Assembly: GCA_020438245.1 (NCBI GenBank)
Contig: JAGQUY010000218.1
Coordinates: forward strand, 1-13,241
DNA: 13,241 bases
Direction of reading: 5' to 3'
Origin: Bacteroidota bacterium
GTDB lineage: Bacteria > CLD3 > SB21
Positions within the stretch are counted from its first letter, which is position 1. Each line of letters starts with the position of its first letter. The notes below the pieces were generated by a model. That model saw only the letters and a list, made by a program, of their open reading frames with translations. It was not told the origin of the DNA and did not search any database. Below, piece by piece: positions 7,021 to 13,241 of this stretch. A program made the translations under genes and the position numbers.

Positions 7021-8271
7021 TTAGTGGAATCGCTCAGGCTTCAAAAGAGAAATGTCCACACGAGGCTTTTCTCCGGAGAGAATTTCTGACACCAATTTGC
7101 CCGTAATAGGAGCAAGGCTGATACCCAACATTGCATGACCGGTTGCCGCGGTAAGATTGGAAAAATGATTGAACCTCCCGATATACGGCAACCCGTCCGG
7201 CGAACAGGGTCTTAGTCCGGACCATGCTTTGGCAACATCCACACCCGAAAAGTCGAGGGGACCCATGTATCGATTCGTATTTCGCATAATCGCACGCACC
7301 CTGCGTTCGCTGACGGAAAGATCGAGCCCGCTGAGTTCAAGCGTGCCGGCAACTCTAATTTCATCGCCCATTGGAGTAATGGCAAGCCGCGCTTCGTTAC
7401 ATATAAACGGTATCTTTGGCGCGTACTTTCCTTTGGAAACATTTACCGAGAATCCTCGGCCGGCTTGGACCGGCAGTCTGATGCCCAGGTTTTTCATAAA
7501 CCCGGGTGACCACGATCCGGCCGCCAGAACAAATTCCTTTCCGCTTACCAATCCTTTCGTGGTTTCCACCTCGGATACACGGCCGTTTAATGCAACAAAG
7601 CGAACGGCATTGGTCTCGCTGAGGATGACACCCCCCATGTCAAGAACTCTGTCACGAAGGATTTCGACAAATTTCAGCGGAAACAAGTGGCCGTCCTCCG
7701 GAAAGTACAAGGCACCCGTTGCATGAATAGGTATACCCGGCTCCAAGGCACGCAGCTCCTCTTGGTTGAGCAGTTTGGTAGGCACTCCGACTTCGGAGGC
7801 CAATTCCGACTCGTGCCTGTTATCCATCTCCCCTTCCGGTGTATCATGCAGAACCAACAGTCCTTTTTGAGCAAGATCAAAATCATGGTTGGAACCAAGG
7901 TCTTTGAATAGCCCAAGGCTGCTATACAGCAAATCCTTCAAGACCGGTATTCGCTGCCTCATGTTGTGCTCTCTGGAAGCCCGGTAAAAGTTCCAAAGCC
8001 AGTGAAGCAGTTCGAAGTCAAGCCTCGGATGAATCCAGAATGGCCCTTCCGGATCAAACATCCATTTCAGCCCTTTCTTCAAGAGACCGGGTGCCGCAAG
8101 AGGAACAAAGTGACTGGGAGAAATCAGTCCCGCATTCCCGAGCGAACAGCCCATGCCCGGCTGTTCTCGCTCGATAAGCGTCACACTGATTCCTTTTTCC
8201 AATAGATAATACGCCGAAGACAAGCCAATGGCGCCGCCTCCGATGATGACAACATCTGAACTGGTATTCAT
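7021..8271 (-). CDS. FAD-dependent D-amino-acid dehydrogenase, probable D-hydroxyproline dehydrogenase
   Basis: The 416-residue product is of DadA/glycine-oxidase type. It opens with a dinucleotide-binding motif, GGGAIG at 11-16, and an acidic residue (Glu34) ending the second strand to hold the FAD ribose. Further family marks are GCSLGNAGLISPSH near 41-54 and the C-terminal FAD segment WSGLRPCSPDGLPYIG followed by TGHAMLGISLAP. In hydroxyproline clusters this family oxidises cis-4-hydroxy-D-proline to delta1-pyrroline-4-hydroxy-2-carboxylate, with electrons passed to the respiratory chain or O2 (LhpB/HypO roles). The gene lies 103 bases downstream of the epimerase that makes that substrate. 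It is the single-subunit form; no alpha/gamma partner subunits are seen nearby. General D-amino-acid (for example D-proline) oxidation is the main alternative. Confidence 0.88.
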   Translation of the reverse strand: MNTSSDVVIIGGGAIGLSSAYYLLEKGISVTLIEREQPGMGCSLGNAGLISPSHFVPLAAPGLLKKGLKWMFDPEGPFWIHPRLDFELLHWLWNFYRASREHNMRQRIPVLKDLLYSSLGLFKDLGSNHDFDLAQKGLLVLHDTPEGEMDNRHESELASEVGVPTKLLNQEELRALEPGIPIHATGALYFPEDGHLFPLKFVEILRDRVLDMGGVILSETNAVRFVALNGRVSEVETTKGLVSGKEFVLAAGSWSPGFMKNLGIRLPVQAGRGFSVNVSKGKYAPKIPFICNEARLAITPMGDEIRVAGTLELSGLDLSVSERRVRAIMRNTNRYMGPLDFSGVDVAKAWSGLRPCSPDGLPYIGRFNHFSNLTAATGHAMLGISLAPITGKLVSEILSGEKPRVDISLLKPERFH

Positions 8272-8374
8272 TGGGTTTCCGGGATTAAGTCATATGTCGG
8301 ACGGGTTGGGAACCATATCGTAAGTTCGCAGGGCGTCCGATTGGCCCATGCGAAATCGGGAATAGCTGAAGTTT

Positions 8375-9376
8375 CTAAAGAACCTGAAATCCATGCGCGT
8401 ACGGATCCTTTTCATCCACAATCAGGGTGTTGAAACCCGTAACATACGCCCAACCTTCGATACTGGGTATTATGGCCTCGTAGGAACCGACCTTTGTCAA
8501 TTTTTCAATTCGTCCTGCAAACAAACTGCCGATGATGCTTTCATGTACGAATGTGTCCCCGACGTTTAATCGGCCGCGGCTGTACCACTGGGCCATTCGT
8601 GCCGACGTTCCCGTGCCGCAAGGTGAGCGGTCGATTGCCTTTTCCCCGTAGAAGACAGCGTTTCGGGCATGGGCTTTTCCGTTGGTCGGTTTTCCGGTCC
8701 ATTGAATATGAGATAGCCCCGTGATCTTTGCATCACTTGGGTGTTCAAAAGAATACTTTTCATTGAGACGCTTACGCAACAGCGGGCTGTAGCGCAATAC
8801 GTCGACGGCCGAAATATGGTCCAGACCCTTGAAATTGTTTTGAGGATCTATAATTGCATAGAAGTTGCCCCCATACGCGACGTCGAGCGTAAGTTCACCC
8901 AAATCCGGACAGTCCACCGTAAGGTCTTTGGAGTATAGGAAACTGGGCACATTTACCAGTCTGACCGATTTTACTTTATCGTTTTCCATTTCGTAGCCCG
9001 CCTCGATCAGGCCGGCCGGCACCTCAAGGCGCAGTGTTCCCGGGGTCTTCGGAACGACCAACCCCTGTTCTATCAGTACCGTTACGGTACCAATGGTGCC
9101 GTGACCGCACATCGGAAGACACCCGCTGGTTTCGATAAATAGAATGGCCACATCGTTTGATGGGTCAATCGGCGGATATAGAATGCTGCCCGACATCATA
9201 TCATGTCCCCGGGGTTCGTACATGAGGGATTGTCGGATCCAATCGAATTCGCTCATGAAATGCAGACGCCGTTCACCCATGGTTGCACCTTTGAGCTCCG
9301 GGCCGCCCGATGTGACGACACGGACAGGGTTGCCGCACGTGTGGGCGTCAATGCATGTAAAGGACTGTTTGGCCAT
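8375..9376 (-). CDS. 4-hydroxyproline 2-epimerase (proline racemase family, Cys/Cys type)
   Basis: This 333-residue protein begins MAKQSFTCIDAHTCGNPVRV, the usual opening of 4-hydroxyproline epimerases. Both catalytic cysteines are present: MCGHG (Cys90) and DRSPCGTG (Cys253). The enzyme interconverts trans-4-hydroxy-L-proline and cis-4-hydroxy-D-proline by two-base proton exchange without a cofactor (names in use include HypE, LhpA and HyPRE). The neighbouring D-hydroxyproline dehydrogenase and the downstream deaminase and semialdehyde dehydrogenase favour this over proline racemase. The ATG at 9374-9376 is preceded by GAGGAG (9379-9384) only two bases away, a short spacing, but no better start exists. 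It is the first gene of its run, with a candidate promoter at 9399-9426. Confidence 0.94.
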   Translation of the reverse strand: MAKQSFTCIDAHTCGNPVRVVTSGGPELKGATMGERRLHFMSEFDWIRQSLMYEPRGHDMMSGSILYPPIDPSNDVAILFIETSGCLPMCGHGTIGTVTVLIEQGLVVPKTPGTLRLEVPAGLIEAGYEMENDKVKSVRLVNVPSFLYSKDLTVDCPDLGELTLDVAYGGNFYAIIDPQNNFKGLDHISAVDVLRYSPLLRKRLNEKYSFEHPSDAKITGLSHIQWTGKPTNGKAHARNAVFYGEKAIDRSPCGTGTSARMAQWYSRGRLNVGDTFVHESIIGSLFAGRIEKLTKVGSYEAIIPSIEGWAYVTGFNTLIVDEKDPYAHGFQVL

Positions 9377-9378
9377 TA

Positions 9379-9384
9379 CTCCTC
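9379..9384 (-). promoter_or_regulatory. Shine-Dalgarno site of the epimerase gene, close-spaced
   Basis: GAGGAG on the minus strand lies only two bases before the ATG. This is tighter than the usual 5-9 bases and might lower translation of the first gene of the run. Confidence 0.55.
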
Positions 9385-9398
9385 AACTCATTCCACAA

Positions 9399-9426
9399 AG
9401 AATAGAAAGATACCGGATAATTTCAA
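9399..9426 (-). promoter_or_regulatory. Candidate sigma-70-like promoter for the epimerase-led operon
   Basis: On the minus strand TTGAAA (9421-9426) and TATTCT (9399-9404) are separated by 16 bases. This resembles -35/-10 hexamers (5/6 and 4/6 matches to TTGACA/TATAAT). The -10 end is 22 bases from the ATG, leaving room for a short leader with the ribosome site. The -35 lies within a 9-base palindrome, ATTTGAAAT (9420-9428). It was found by eye and is not tested; the host's promoter consensus may differ. Confidence 0.4.
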
Positions 9427-9439
9427 ATGACTTTCGACA

Positions 9440-9453
9440 GTTAAGCATTAAAC
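9440..9453. promoter_or_regulatory. Imperfect inverted repeat, possible operator in the divergent gap
   Basis: GTTAAGCATTAAAC has matching outer arms (GTT...AAC) with one mismatch before the centre. It lies just upstream of the candidate -35 of the epimerase promoter and upstream of mobA. GntR/FCD regulators bind short AT-rich palindromes of about this size. Binding by the GntR protein at 10083-10721 is a guess from position. Confidence 0.2.
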
Positions 9454-9487
9454 TTGCCTTGGGGTGCTGATTTTGGGATATTCAGAA

Positions 9488-10078
9488 ATGCAAAACAGGT
9501 CCGCTATCGTATTGGCCGGAGGCAAATCGGCCCGGATGGGTACAGACAAGGCTCTGGTCAAAGTCGGAAAGGAGACCCTGATCGAACGTACATGCGTTGC
9601 GGTAGCTCCTCTGGTTTCTGAACTTCTGATCATCACAAACCGTCCCGATGATTTCTCTTTCCTGCCATACCGAAAGATACCCGATGCGCGACCGGAATCG
9701 TGTCCGCTTGTTGGAATCTATACTGGGCTGCTTCACGCGTCGAATGATTCCTGTTTTGTGCTTGCCTGTGACTTGCCTTTCCTATCGATCGATCTGCTTC
9801 GCTATCTATCTCAACAAGGCGAGGACGCGGATGCTGTCGTTCCAACAACCGAACAAGGGGCAGAGCCATTATGCGCCCTGTACCGAAAATCGTGTCTCGA
9901 ACCGATCGCCCGGCAACTGAATACGGGCGACATGAAAATTTCCAACTTCTACGACAAGGTCAGAACACTGACTGTTCTACTGAACGATGAACTGCCTTTT
10001 TTCAATCCCGTACTTCTAACTAACGTTAATACGCCCGAAGAGCTCGAAAGAGCCAGAGCACTCCTGATAAGAACTTGA
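9488..10078 (+). CDS. mobA: Molybdenum cofactor guanylyltransferase (MobA-like)
   Basis: With the start at ATG 9488 the product has 196 residues. The opening LAGGKSARMGTDKAL is the nucleotide-binding loop of MobA-type nucleotidyltransferases. LACDLPFLS carries the metal-binding aspartate, and PLCALYRKSCLEPI and NVNTPEE are further family marks. MobA transfers GMP from GTP to the molybdopterin cofactor to make the guanine-dinucleotide form used by DMSO-reductase-family enzymes. The frame is open to a GTG at 9464, but ATG 9488 has GGGA nine bases upstream and gives the short lead before LAGG normal for the family. It stands alone on the plus strand between two minus-strand hydroxyproline runs and ends 4 bases from the gntR stop. 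Related MobA-like proteins with other substrates (CTP:MPT, sugar phosphates) cannot be fully excluded. Confidence 0.82.
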   Translation: MQNRSAIVLAGGKSARMGTDKALVKVGKETLIERTCVAVAPLVSELLIITNRPDDFSFLPYRKIPDARPESCPLVGIYTGLLHASNDSCFVLACDLPFLSIDLLRYLSQQGEDADAVVPTTEQGAEPLCALYRKSCLEPIARQLNTGDMKISNFYDKVRTLTVLLNDELPFFNPVLLTNVNTPEELERARALLIRT

Positions 10079-10082
10079 TCCG

Positions 10083-10721
10083 CTACTTGTAAAGTACGCC
10101 GCGAGTCAGCTGTTCAAGGTAGTCGATCAAATCGTCAGAACCGGTGACTGCCGACGCATCGTCCTGATTGGAGATGGCTTCCATCAGCTCCCTATGAATC
10201 CTCGCGGCTTCAGACAAGTCTTCATCCTTGTGATACCGGTACCAAAAACGGCGGCAATGTGCTCTCAAGGGTGAGCAGGCTTCTGTCGCATAGGGATTTT
10301 GGGCGGCTTCACCGATCAGTTCGTCAAAGGCGTGATCAATCTGAATAAATTCATCCAGATTTCGATTTCGGGCAGCCGCGTCCATGGCGTCTGCCACCTC
10401 TTTCAATTTCTCGCGCTGTTCATGGCTGGCGCGCGTGGCGGCCTTGGAAACAATAACCCGCTCGAGTACTCTGCGCGTTTCCAGAAGCGCCAGGTGACTT
10501 GCGATATTGATTTCGCTGACACGAATCCCCTTTTTCGGGATCGCCTCCACAAGATGCTGGTGAGCCAGTTTTTGTAATGCCTCCCGGATCGGAGTCCGAC
10601 CGATGCCAACCTGCGAACTCAACCTGCCTTCAGAAATAATTGTTCCCGGTTTCAATTTCAGCGTGACGATCATTTCTTCCAGGACATCGTACGCCTGCTC
10701 CGATAGGGTTATGATTTCCAT
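10083..10721 (-). CDS. GntR-family transcriptional regulator, FadR/FCD subfamily
   Basis: The 212-residue protein has a winged helix-turn-helix at about 5-70. It includes LSSQVGIGRTPIREALQKL, whose R-T-P-I-R-E-A-L core is the GntR signature, and an all-helical FCD ligand domain at about 76-205. FCD domains usually bind a metal through one Asp and three His. Here Asp129 and His176 are present, but the position after F132 is Asp (normally His) and no His is seen in the last helix (about 190-205), so ligand binding may differ. The gene starts one base after the stop of the semialdehyde dehydrogenase gene and must share its message. It is the natural candidate to control the hydroxyproline genes, with a pathway intermediate as effector. 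The target and effector are inferred. Confidence 0.9.
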   Translation of the reverse strand: MEIITLSEQAYDVLEEMIVTLKLKPGTIISEGRLSSQVGIGRTPIREALQKLAHQHLVEAIPKKGIRVSEINIASHLALLETRRVLERVIVSKAATRASHEQREKLKEVADAMDAAARNRNLDEFIQIDHAFDELIGEAAQNPYATEACSPLRAHCRRFWYRYHKDEDLSEAARIHRELMEAISNQDDASAVTGSDDLIDYLEQLTRGVLYK

Positions 10722-10722
10722 A

Positions 10723-12162
10723 TTACCCCGCCATGGTGTAAGTGGTTTTTACCGTTGTGTAAAACTCCTTTGCATACGACCCCTGTTCACGAGGCCCATA
10801 GCTCGACGCCTTACGGCCACCGAACGGCACATGATAATCAACGCCGGCCGTCGGAAGATTGATCATGACCATCCCAGCTTGCGCATGTTGTTTGAAATGC
10901 TGGGCATGTTTCAGCGACTTGGTACAGATACCGCTGGTCAGTCCAAACGGCGTGTCGTTCGCCATCTCTAAGGCCTCCTCGTACGTCTTGACTCGAATAA
11001 TACTTGCCACGGGACCGAAAATTTCTTCCCGATTGATACGCATCTCGGGCCGGCTGTCCGTAAACAGTGCCGGGGCCAGGAAATAGCCGGGCGCATCTCG
11101 TTTAAGCACTTCGCCCCCGCAAGCGAGTCTGGCACCTTCGGAAACGCCGGACCGGATATATTCAAGGTCTTTGTCAAGTTGACTCTGATCCACCACCGGT
11201 CCGATGTGGGTTTCCTTTTTGAGAGCGTCGCCAACCGTAATGGTCCCAAGTTTCTCTATCATAGCGGAAACAAACGCATTGTGAATTTTCTCCGTCACGA
11301 TCAATCGACTCGACGCCGTGCACCGCTGACCCGTCGAAAAATAGGAGCCCTGAATGGCCACCTGTACGGCAACGTCAAGATCGGCGTCGTCCAGAACGAC
11401 CAGCGGATTCTTTCCTCCCATTTCAAGTTGGACTTTTTTCATATTCCTTCCGCAGGCGGCGGCAATCTGTCCTCCCACTTCAATGGATCCGGTGAATGTA
11501 ATACCGGCGATATCCGGATGTTCGACCAACACTTTGCCAATCTGCGATCCTTTTCCAATCACAAGATTGAAGACTCCTTTGGGCAATCCCGACCTTGAAA
11601 GGATTTCCGCCAAAGCCCAGGCCGATCCCGGTACAAGCTCGGCAGGCTTGAAAACCACTGCATTGCCGAACGCGAGTGCCGGAGCGATTTTCCATGCAGG
11701 AATCGCAATCGGGAAGTTCCAGGGTGTGACAATGCCTACCACTCCGATCGGTTCCCGAACCGAATCGACCCAAACTCCCGGACGCACCGACTGCACCAGT
11801 TCGCCTGAATTGCGAAGGGCTTCACCGGCGAAAAACTTGAACAAATAGCCCGCCCTCTGAACTTCACCGATTCCTTCGGGCAGTGTCTTGCCTTCCTCTC
11901 TCGAAAGAAGAGTACCAAGTTCTTCCGCGCGTTGCAGAAGCTCGGTTCCTACGAAGTCCAGCACGTTGAATCGCTGCTGCGGTGTTGAGGCTGCCCATGT
12001 TGGCCACGAGGACGTTGCGGCGGCGACCGCCTGTTGCACTTGATCGGCCTGTCCACAAGCATATTCCGCGATGATATCCGCGGTGTTTGACGGATTGATA
12101 TTCGGTTTCGACAAGGGCCCGTCAACCCACTCGCCTCCGATATATAGTTTTTTTGTTTCCAT
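10723..12162 (-). CDS. 2-oxoglutarate semialdehyde dehydrogenase (2,5-dioxovalerate dehydrogenase, ALDH family)
   Basis: This complete aldehyde dehydrogenase has 479 residues. It shows PWNF (Asn149), the cofactor lysine in FKPAE (Lys172), FTGS at 223-226, the general base in LEMGGKNP (Glu247) and the nucleophile in GQRCTASSR (Cys281). The C-terminal segment AGVDYHVPFGGRKASSYGPREQGSYAKEF is cut here to its key part, VDYHVPFGGRK. It is typical of 2-oxoglutarate semialdehyde dehydrogenases, which oxidise the last intermediate of hydroxyproline, pentose and glucarate pathways to 2-oxoglutarate with NAD(P)+. The neighbouring deaminase gene makes that aldehyde. The ATG at 12160-12162 has GAGAGGA (12167-12173), which overlaps the stop of the DinB gene. 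Cytoplasmic. Confidence in the substrate rests on both sequence and context. Confidence 0.92.
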   Translation of the reverse strand: METKKLYIGGEWVDGPLSKPNINPSNTADIIAEYACGQADQVQQAVAAATSSWPTWAASTPQQRFNVLDFVGTELLQRAEELGTLLSREEGKTLPEGIGEVQRAGYLFKFFAGEALRNSGELVQSVRPGVWVDSVREPIGVVGIVTPWNFPIAIPAWKIAPALAFGNAVVFKPAELVPGSAWALAEILSRSGLPKGVFNLVIGKGSQIGKVLVEHPDIAGITFTGSIEVGGQIAAACGRNMKKVQLEMGGKNPLVVLDDADLDVAVQVAIQGSYFSTGQRCTASSRLIVTEKIHNAFVSAMIEKLGTITVGDALKKETHIGPVVDQSQLDKDLEYIRSGVSEGARLACGGEVLKRDAPGYFLAPALFTDSRPEMRINREEIFGPVASIIRVKTYEEALEMANDTPFGLTSGICTKSLKHAQHFKQHAQAGMVMINLPTAGVDYHVPFGGRKASSYGPREQGSYAKEFYTTVKTTYTMAG

Positions 12163-12166
12163 GCAA

Positions 12167-12173
12167 TCCTCTC
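12167..12173 (-). promoter_or_regulatory. Shine-Dalgarno site of the semialdehyde dehydrogenase gene
   Basis: GAGAGGA on the minus strand overlaps the TGA stop of the DinB gene (12172-12174) and lies four bases before the ATG. It ties translation of the two genes together. Confidence 0.7.
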
Positions 12174-12669
12174 AGTTTTTCTGTTGCTCGCGAAAATAGA
12201 TGATCATGTCCGTTCCCACACCATCCGAACCCAGATTTCTGAGCATGTTGACAATCTGTCCTCGGTGATACGTGGAGTGATTGACAAGGTGTCTCAGTAT
12301 TTGCGACATGGTATTGGTGAACGAATCGCCCTTGATACTTCGGTACGTGACGGACCTTTGAACGTCTGAAGCGGATAACCCCCTGACAAACGTAATCAGG
12401 TTCTTGGTATTTTCTTCCCAATGGGATCGAATACCTTCCATCGTTGAGGTGTCCCATTCGGCAGGAATGGCCGACGGCGATTCACCCTTCCATCTGGAAA
12501 GCCAAATCCATTCAGCTGCCAGAATATGCCTGAGTGTTTCCCGGACAGACGGAAAACTGCCAGGAACGGTTTGATTGAATTGCTCTGTTGAAAGTTTGGA
12601 AGCTGCATCAAATATGCGGCCGTTAGCCCACGTATTATAGTCGTAAAGCTCTCTCAGCTCGTCAACCAT
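12172..12669 (-). CDS. DinB-family protein (putative metal-dependent hydrolase or thiol-transferase fold)
   Basis: The 165-residue four-helix-bundle protein is of the DinB/YfiT superfamily. The opening DELRELYDYNTWANGRIFDA and the later HLVNHSTYHRGQI are family hallmarks. The three metal-ligand histidines are His48 (in LRHIL), His131 and His135. Superfamily members bind Zn2+ or Ni2+, and some transfer low-molecular-weight thiols (mycothiol, bacillithiol) or act as maleylpyruvate isomerases. For most, the reaction is unknown. The gene sits between the deaminase and semialdehyde dehydrogenase genes with 9-base gaps on both sides and a perfect AAGGAGGT ribosome site, so it is clearly made with them. 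A role in detoxifying the reactive aldehyde or imine intermediates is speculation. Confidence 0.88.
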   Translation of the reverse strand: MVDELRELYDYNTWANGRIFDAASKLSTEQFNQTVPGSFPSVRETLRHILAAEWIWLSRWKGESPSAIPAEWDTSTMEGIRSHWEENTKNLITFVRGLSASDVQRSVTYRSIKGDSFTNTMSQILRHLVNHSTYHRGQIVNMLRNLGSDGVGTDMIIYFREQQKN

Positions 12670-12672
12670 GAA

Positions 12673-12680
12673 ACCTCCTT
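12673..12680 (-). promoter_or_regulatory. Shine-Dalgarno site of the DinB gene, overlapping the preceding stop
   Basis: AAGGAGGT on the minus strand is a full anti-16S match. It shares bases with the TAA stop (12679-12681) of the deaminase gene and lies three bases before the ATG at 12667-12669. Confidence 0.75.
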
Positions 12681-13241
12681 ATAAGGTTGGCCGGTGCGCC
12701 AACGCCTGCTTGACAATCGCTTCAACGCGGTCCCGCTCACCCCCTGCAAGAGGCAACCTTGGCGGCCTGACTGTTTCCGTACCGACTCCGACCAATTGTT
12801 CGACCAGTTTGATATTCTGAACAAATTTGATGGACACATCAAGGTGTAGCAACGGTGTAAACCAGCGGTACAACTCAATTGCTTCCTTCATTCTACCTGA
12901 CTTGACATGGTTGTATAGGGCGACGGTTTCTTTTGGAAATGCGCAGACCAAACCCGCCAACCATCCGACGGCTCCCAAGGTCAAGGCCTCCAGCGCGAGA
13001 TCGTCCACTCCGATAAATAGCCGGTATCTGTCGCCTACAAGGTTTATGAGATCGGTAATTCGGCGGACGTCATCCGACGATTCCTTGATTGCAACAAATT
13101 TGGGTTCATCGGCAAGTTCGGCGAACATATCCGGTGTAATGTCTACTCGATAAGCTACCGGATTATTGTAAAGCATGATCGGACGGTCTGTGGCAGCGGC
13201 TACTTGCCGCAAGTAGGTCATCGTTTCACGGCGGTCGGAGA
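12679..13241 (-). CDS. Dihydrodipicolinate synthase family; probable delta1-pyrroline-4-hydroxy-2-carboxylate deaminase (5' end outside window)
   Basis: The frame is open to the right edge (codons reading SDRRET before the first internal Met at 13219-13221), so the gene starts outside the window. About 186 residues are visible of roughly 300, and the N-terminal third or so is missing. The (beta/alpha)8 aldolase-family marks are IMLYNNP with the conserved Tyr (codon 13168-13170) and FVAIKESS with the Schiff-base Lys (codon 13084-13086). The barrel then continues through GVDDLALEALTLGAVG. Within the DapA superfamily this could be a synthase, a sugar-acid aldolase or a deaminase. Its position upstream of 2-oxoglutarate semialdehyde dehydrogenase, in a cluster with hydroxyproline epimerase and dehydrogenase, favours the deaminase (LhpC/HypD role). 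That enzyme releases ammonia from the pyrroline to give 2-oxoglutarate semialdehyde. Confidence 0.85.
   Translation of the reverse strand, partial: SDRRETMTYLRQVAAATDRPIMLYNNPVAYRVDITPDMFAELADEPKFVAIKESSDDVRRITDLINLVGDRYRLFIGVDDLALEALTLGAVGWLAGLVCAFPKETVALYNHVKSGRMKEAIELYRWFTPLLHLDVSIKFVQNIKLVEQLVGVGTETVRPPRLPLAGGERDRVEAIVKQALAHRPTL

Noticed and set aside
7169..7726. Long plus-strand frame opposite the D-hydroxyproline dehydrogenase
   Set aside because: It is a shadow of the real gene; the dehydrogenase frame carries all conserved motifs.
8290..8349. A 19-codon minus-strand reading frame (MGQSDALRTYDMVPNPSDI) in the 103-base gap between epimerase and dehydrogenase
   Set aside because: No ribosome site precedes it, the length is expected by chance, and no known leader peptide is recognised.
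9464..9487. Earlier GTG start for mobA
   Set aside because: ATG 9488 has a better-placed GGGA and matches the usual short lead before the LAGG motif.
11354..11848. Long plus-strand frame opposite the semialdehyde dehydrogenase
   Set aside because: It is a shadow of the ALDH coding frame, with no ribosome site or recognisable domain.

Overview
The window comes from a bacterial chromosome with roughly balanced base composition. It is dominated by catabolic genes for hydroxyprolines. The host cannot be named from the sequence. The ECF-type sigma factor followed by a small membrane protein, and the general gene style, suggest the Bacteroidota/FCB side of the tree. Several strong Shine-Dalgarno sites (for example at 12673-12680 and 2646-2652) are unusual for core Bacteroidota, so a deeper FCB lineage is possible. 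This placement is an inference.

Layout. At 1-1230 (+) lie the last codons of a probable alpha/beta hydrolase, an ECF-type sigma factor and a four-helix membrane protein, with consecutive genes overlapping. At 1262-3615 (-) are the magnesium transporter MgtE and a probable lipoprotein with a DUF4350-like fold. At 3702-9376 (-) is a five-gene run in transcription order: 4-hydroxyproline epimerase, D-hydroxyproline dehydrogenase, trans-3-hydroxy-L-proline dehydratase, an ornithine-cyclodeaminase-family reductase and an MFS transporter. At 9488-10078 (+) a mobA-like gene interrupts the cluster on the other strand. At 10083-13241 (-) are, in transcription order, a dihydrodipicolinate-synthase-family deaminase (cut by the window edge), a DinB-family protein, 2-oxoglutarate semialdehyde dehydrogenase and a GntR/FCD regulator. 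Gaps in this last run are only 1-9 bases.

How the genes fit together. trans-4-Hydroxy-L-proline would be epimerised (8375-9376), oxidised (7021-8271), deaminated (12679-13241) and oxidised (10723-12162) to 2-oxoglutarate. In parallel, trans-3-hydroxy-L-proline would be dehydrated (5888-6946) and reduced (4914-5885) to L-proline. The two proline-racemase-family proteins are told apart by their catalytic pair: Cys/Cys at 8375-9376 and Cys/Thr at 5888-6946. The MFS protein is a candidate importer and the GntR protein a candidate local regulator. The DinB protein and MobA are passengers without an obvious place in the pathway. No RNA gene, CRISPR array, insertion sequence or convincing terminator was seen, and no gap reaches 300 bases.
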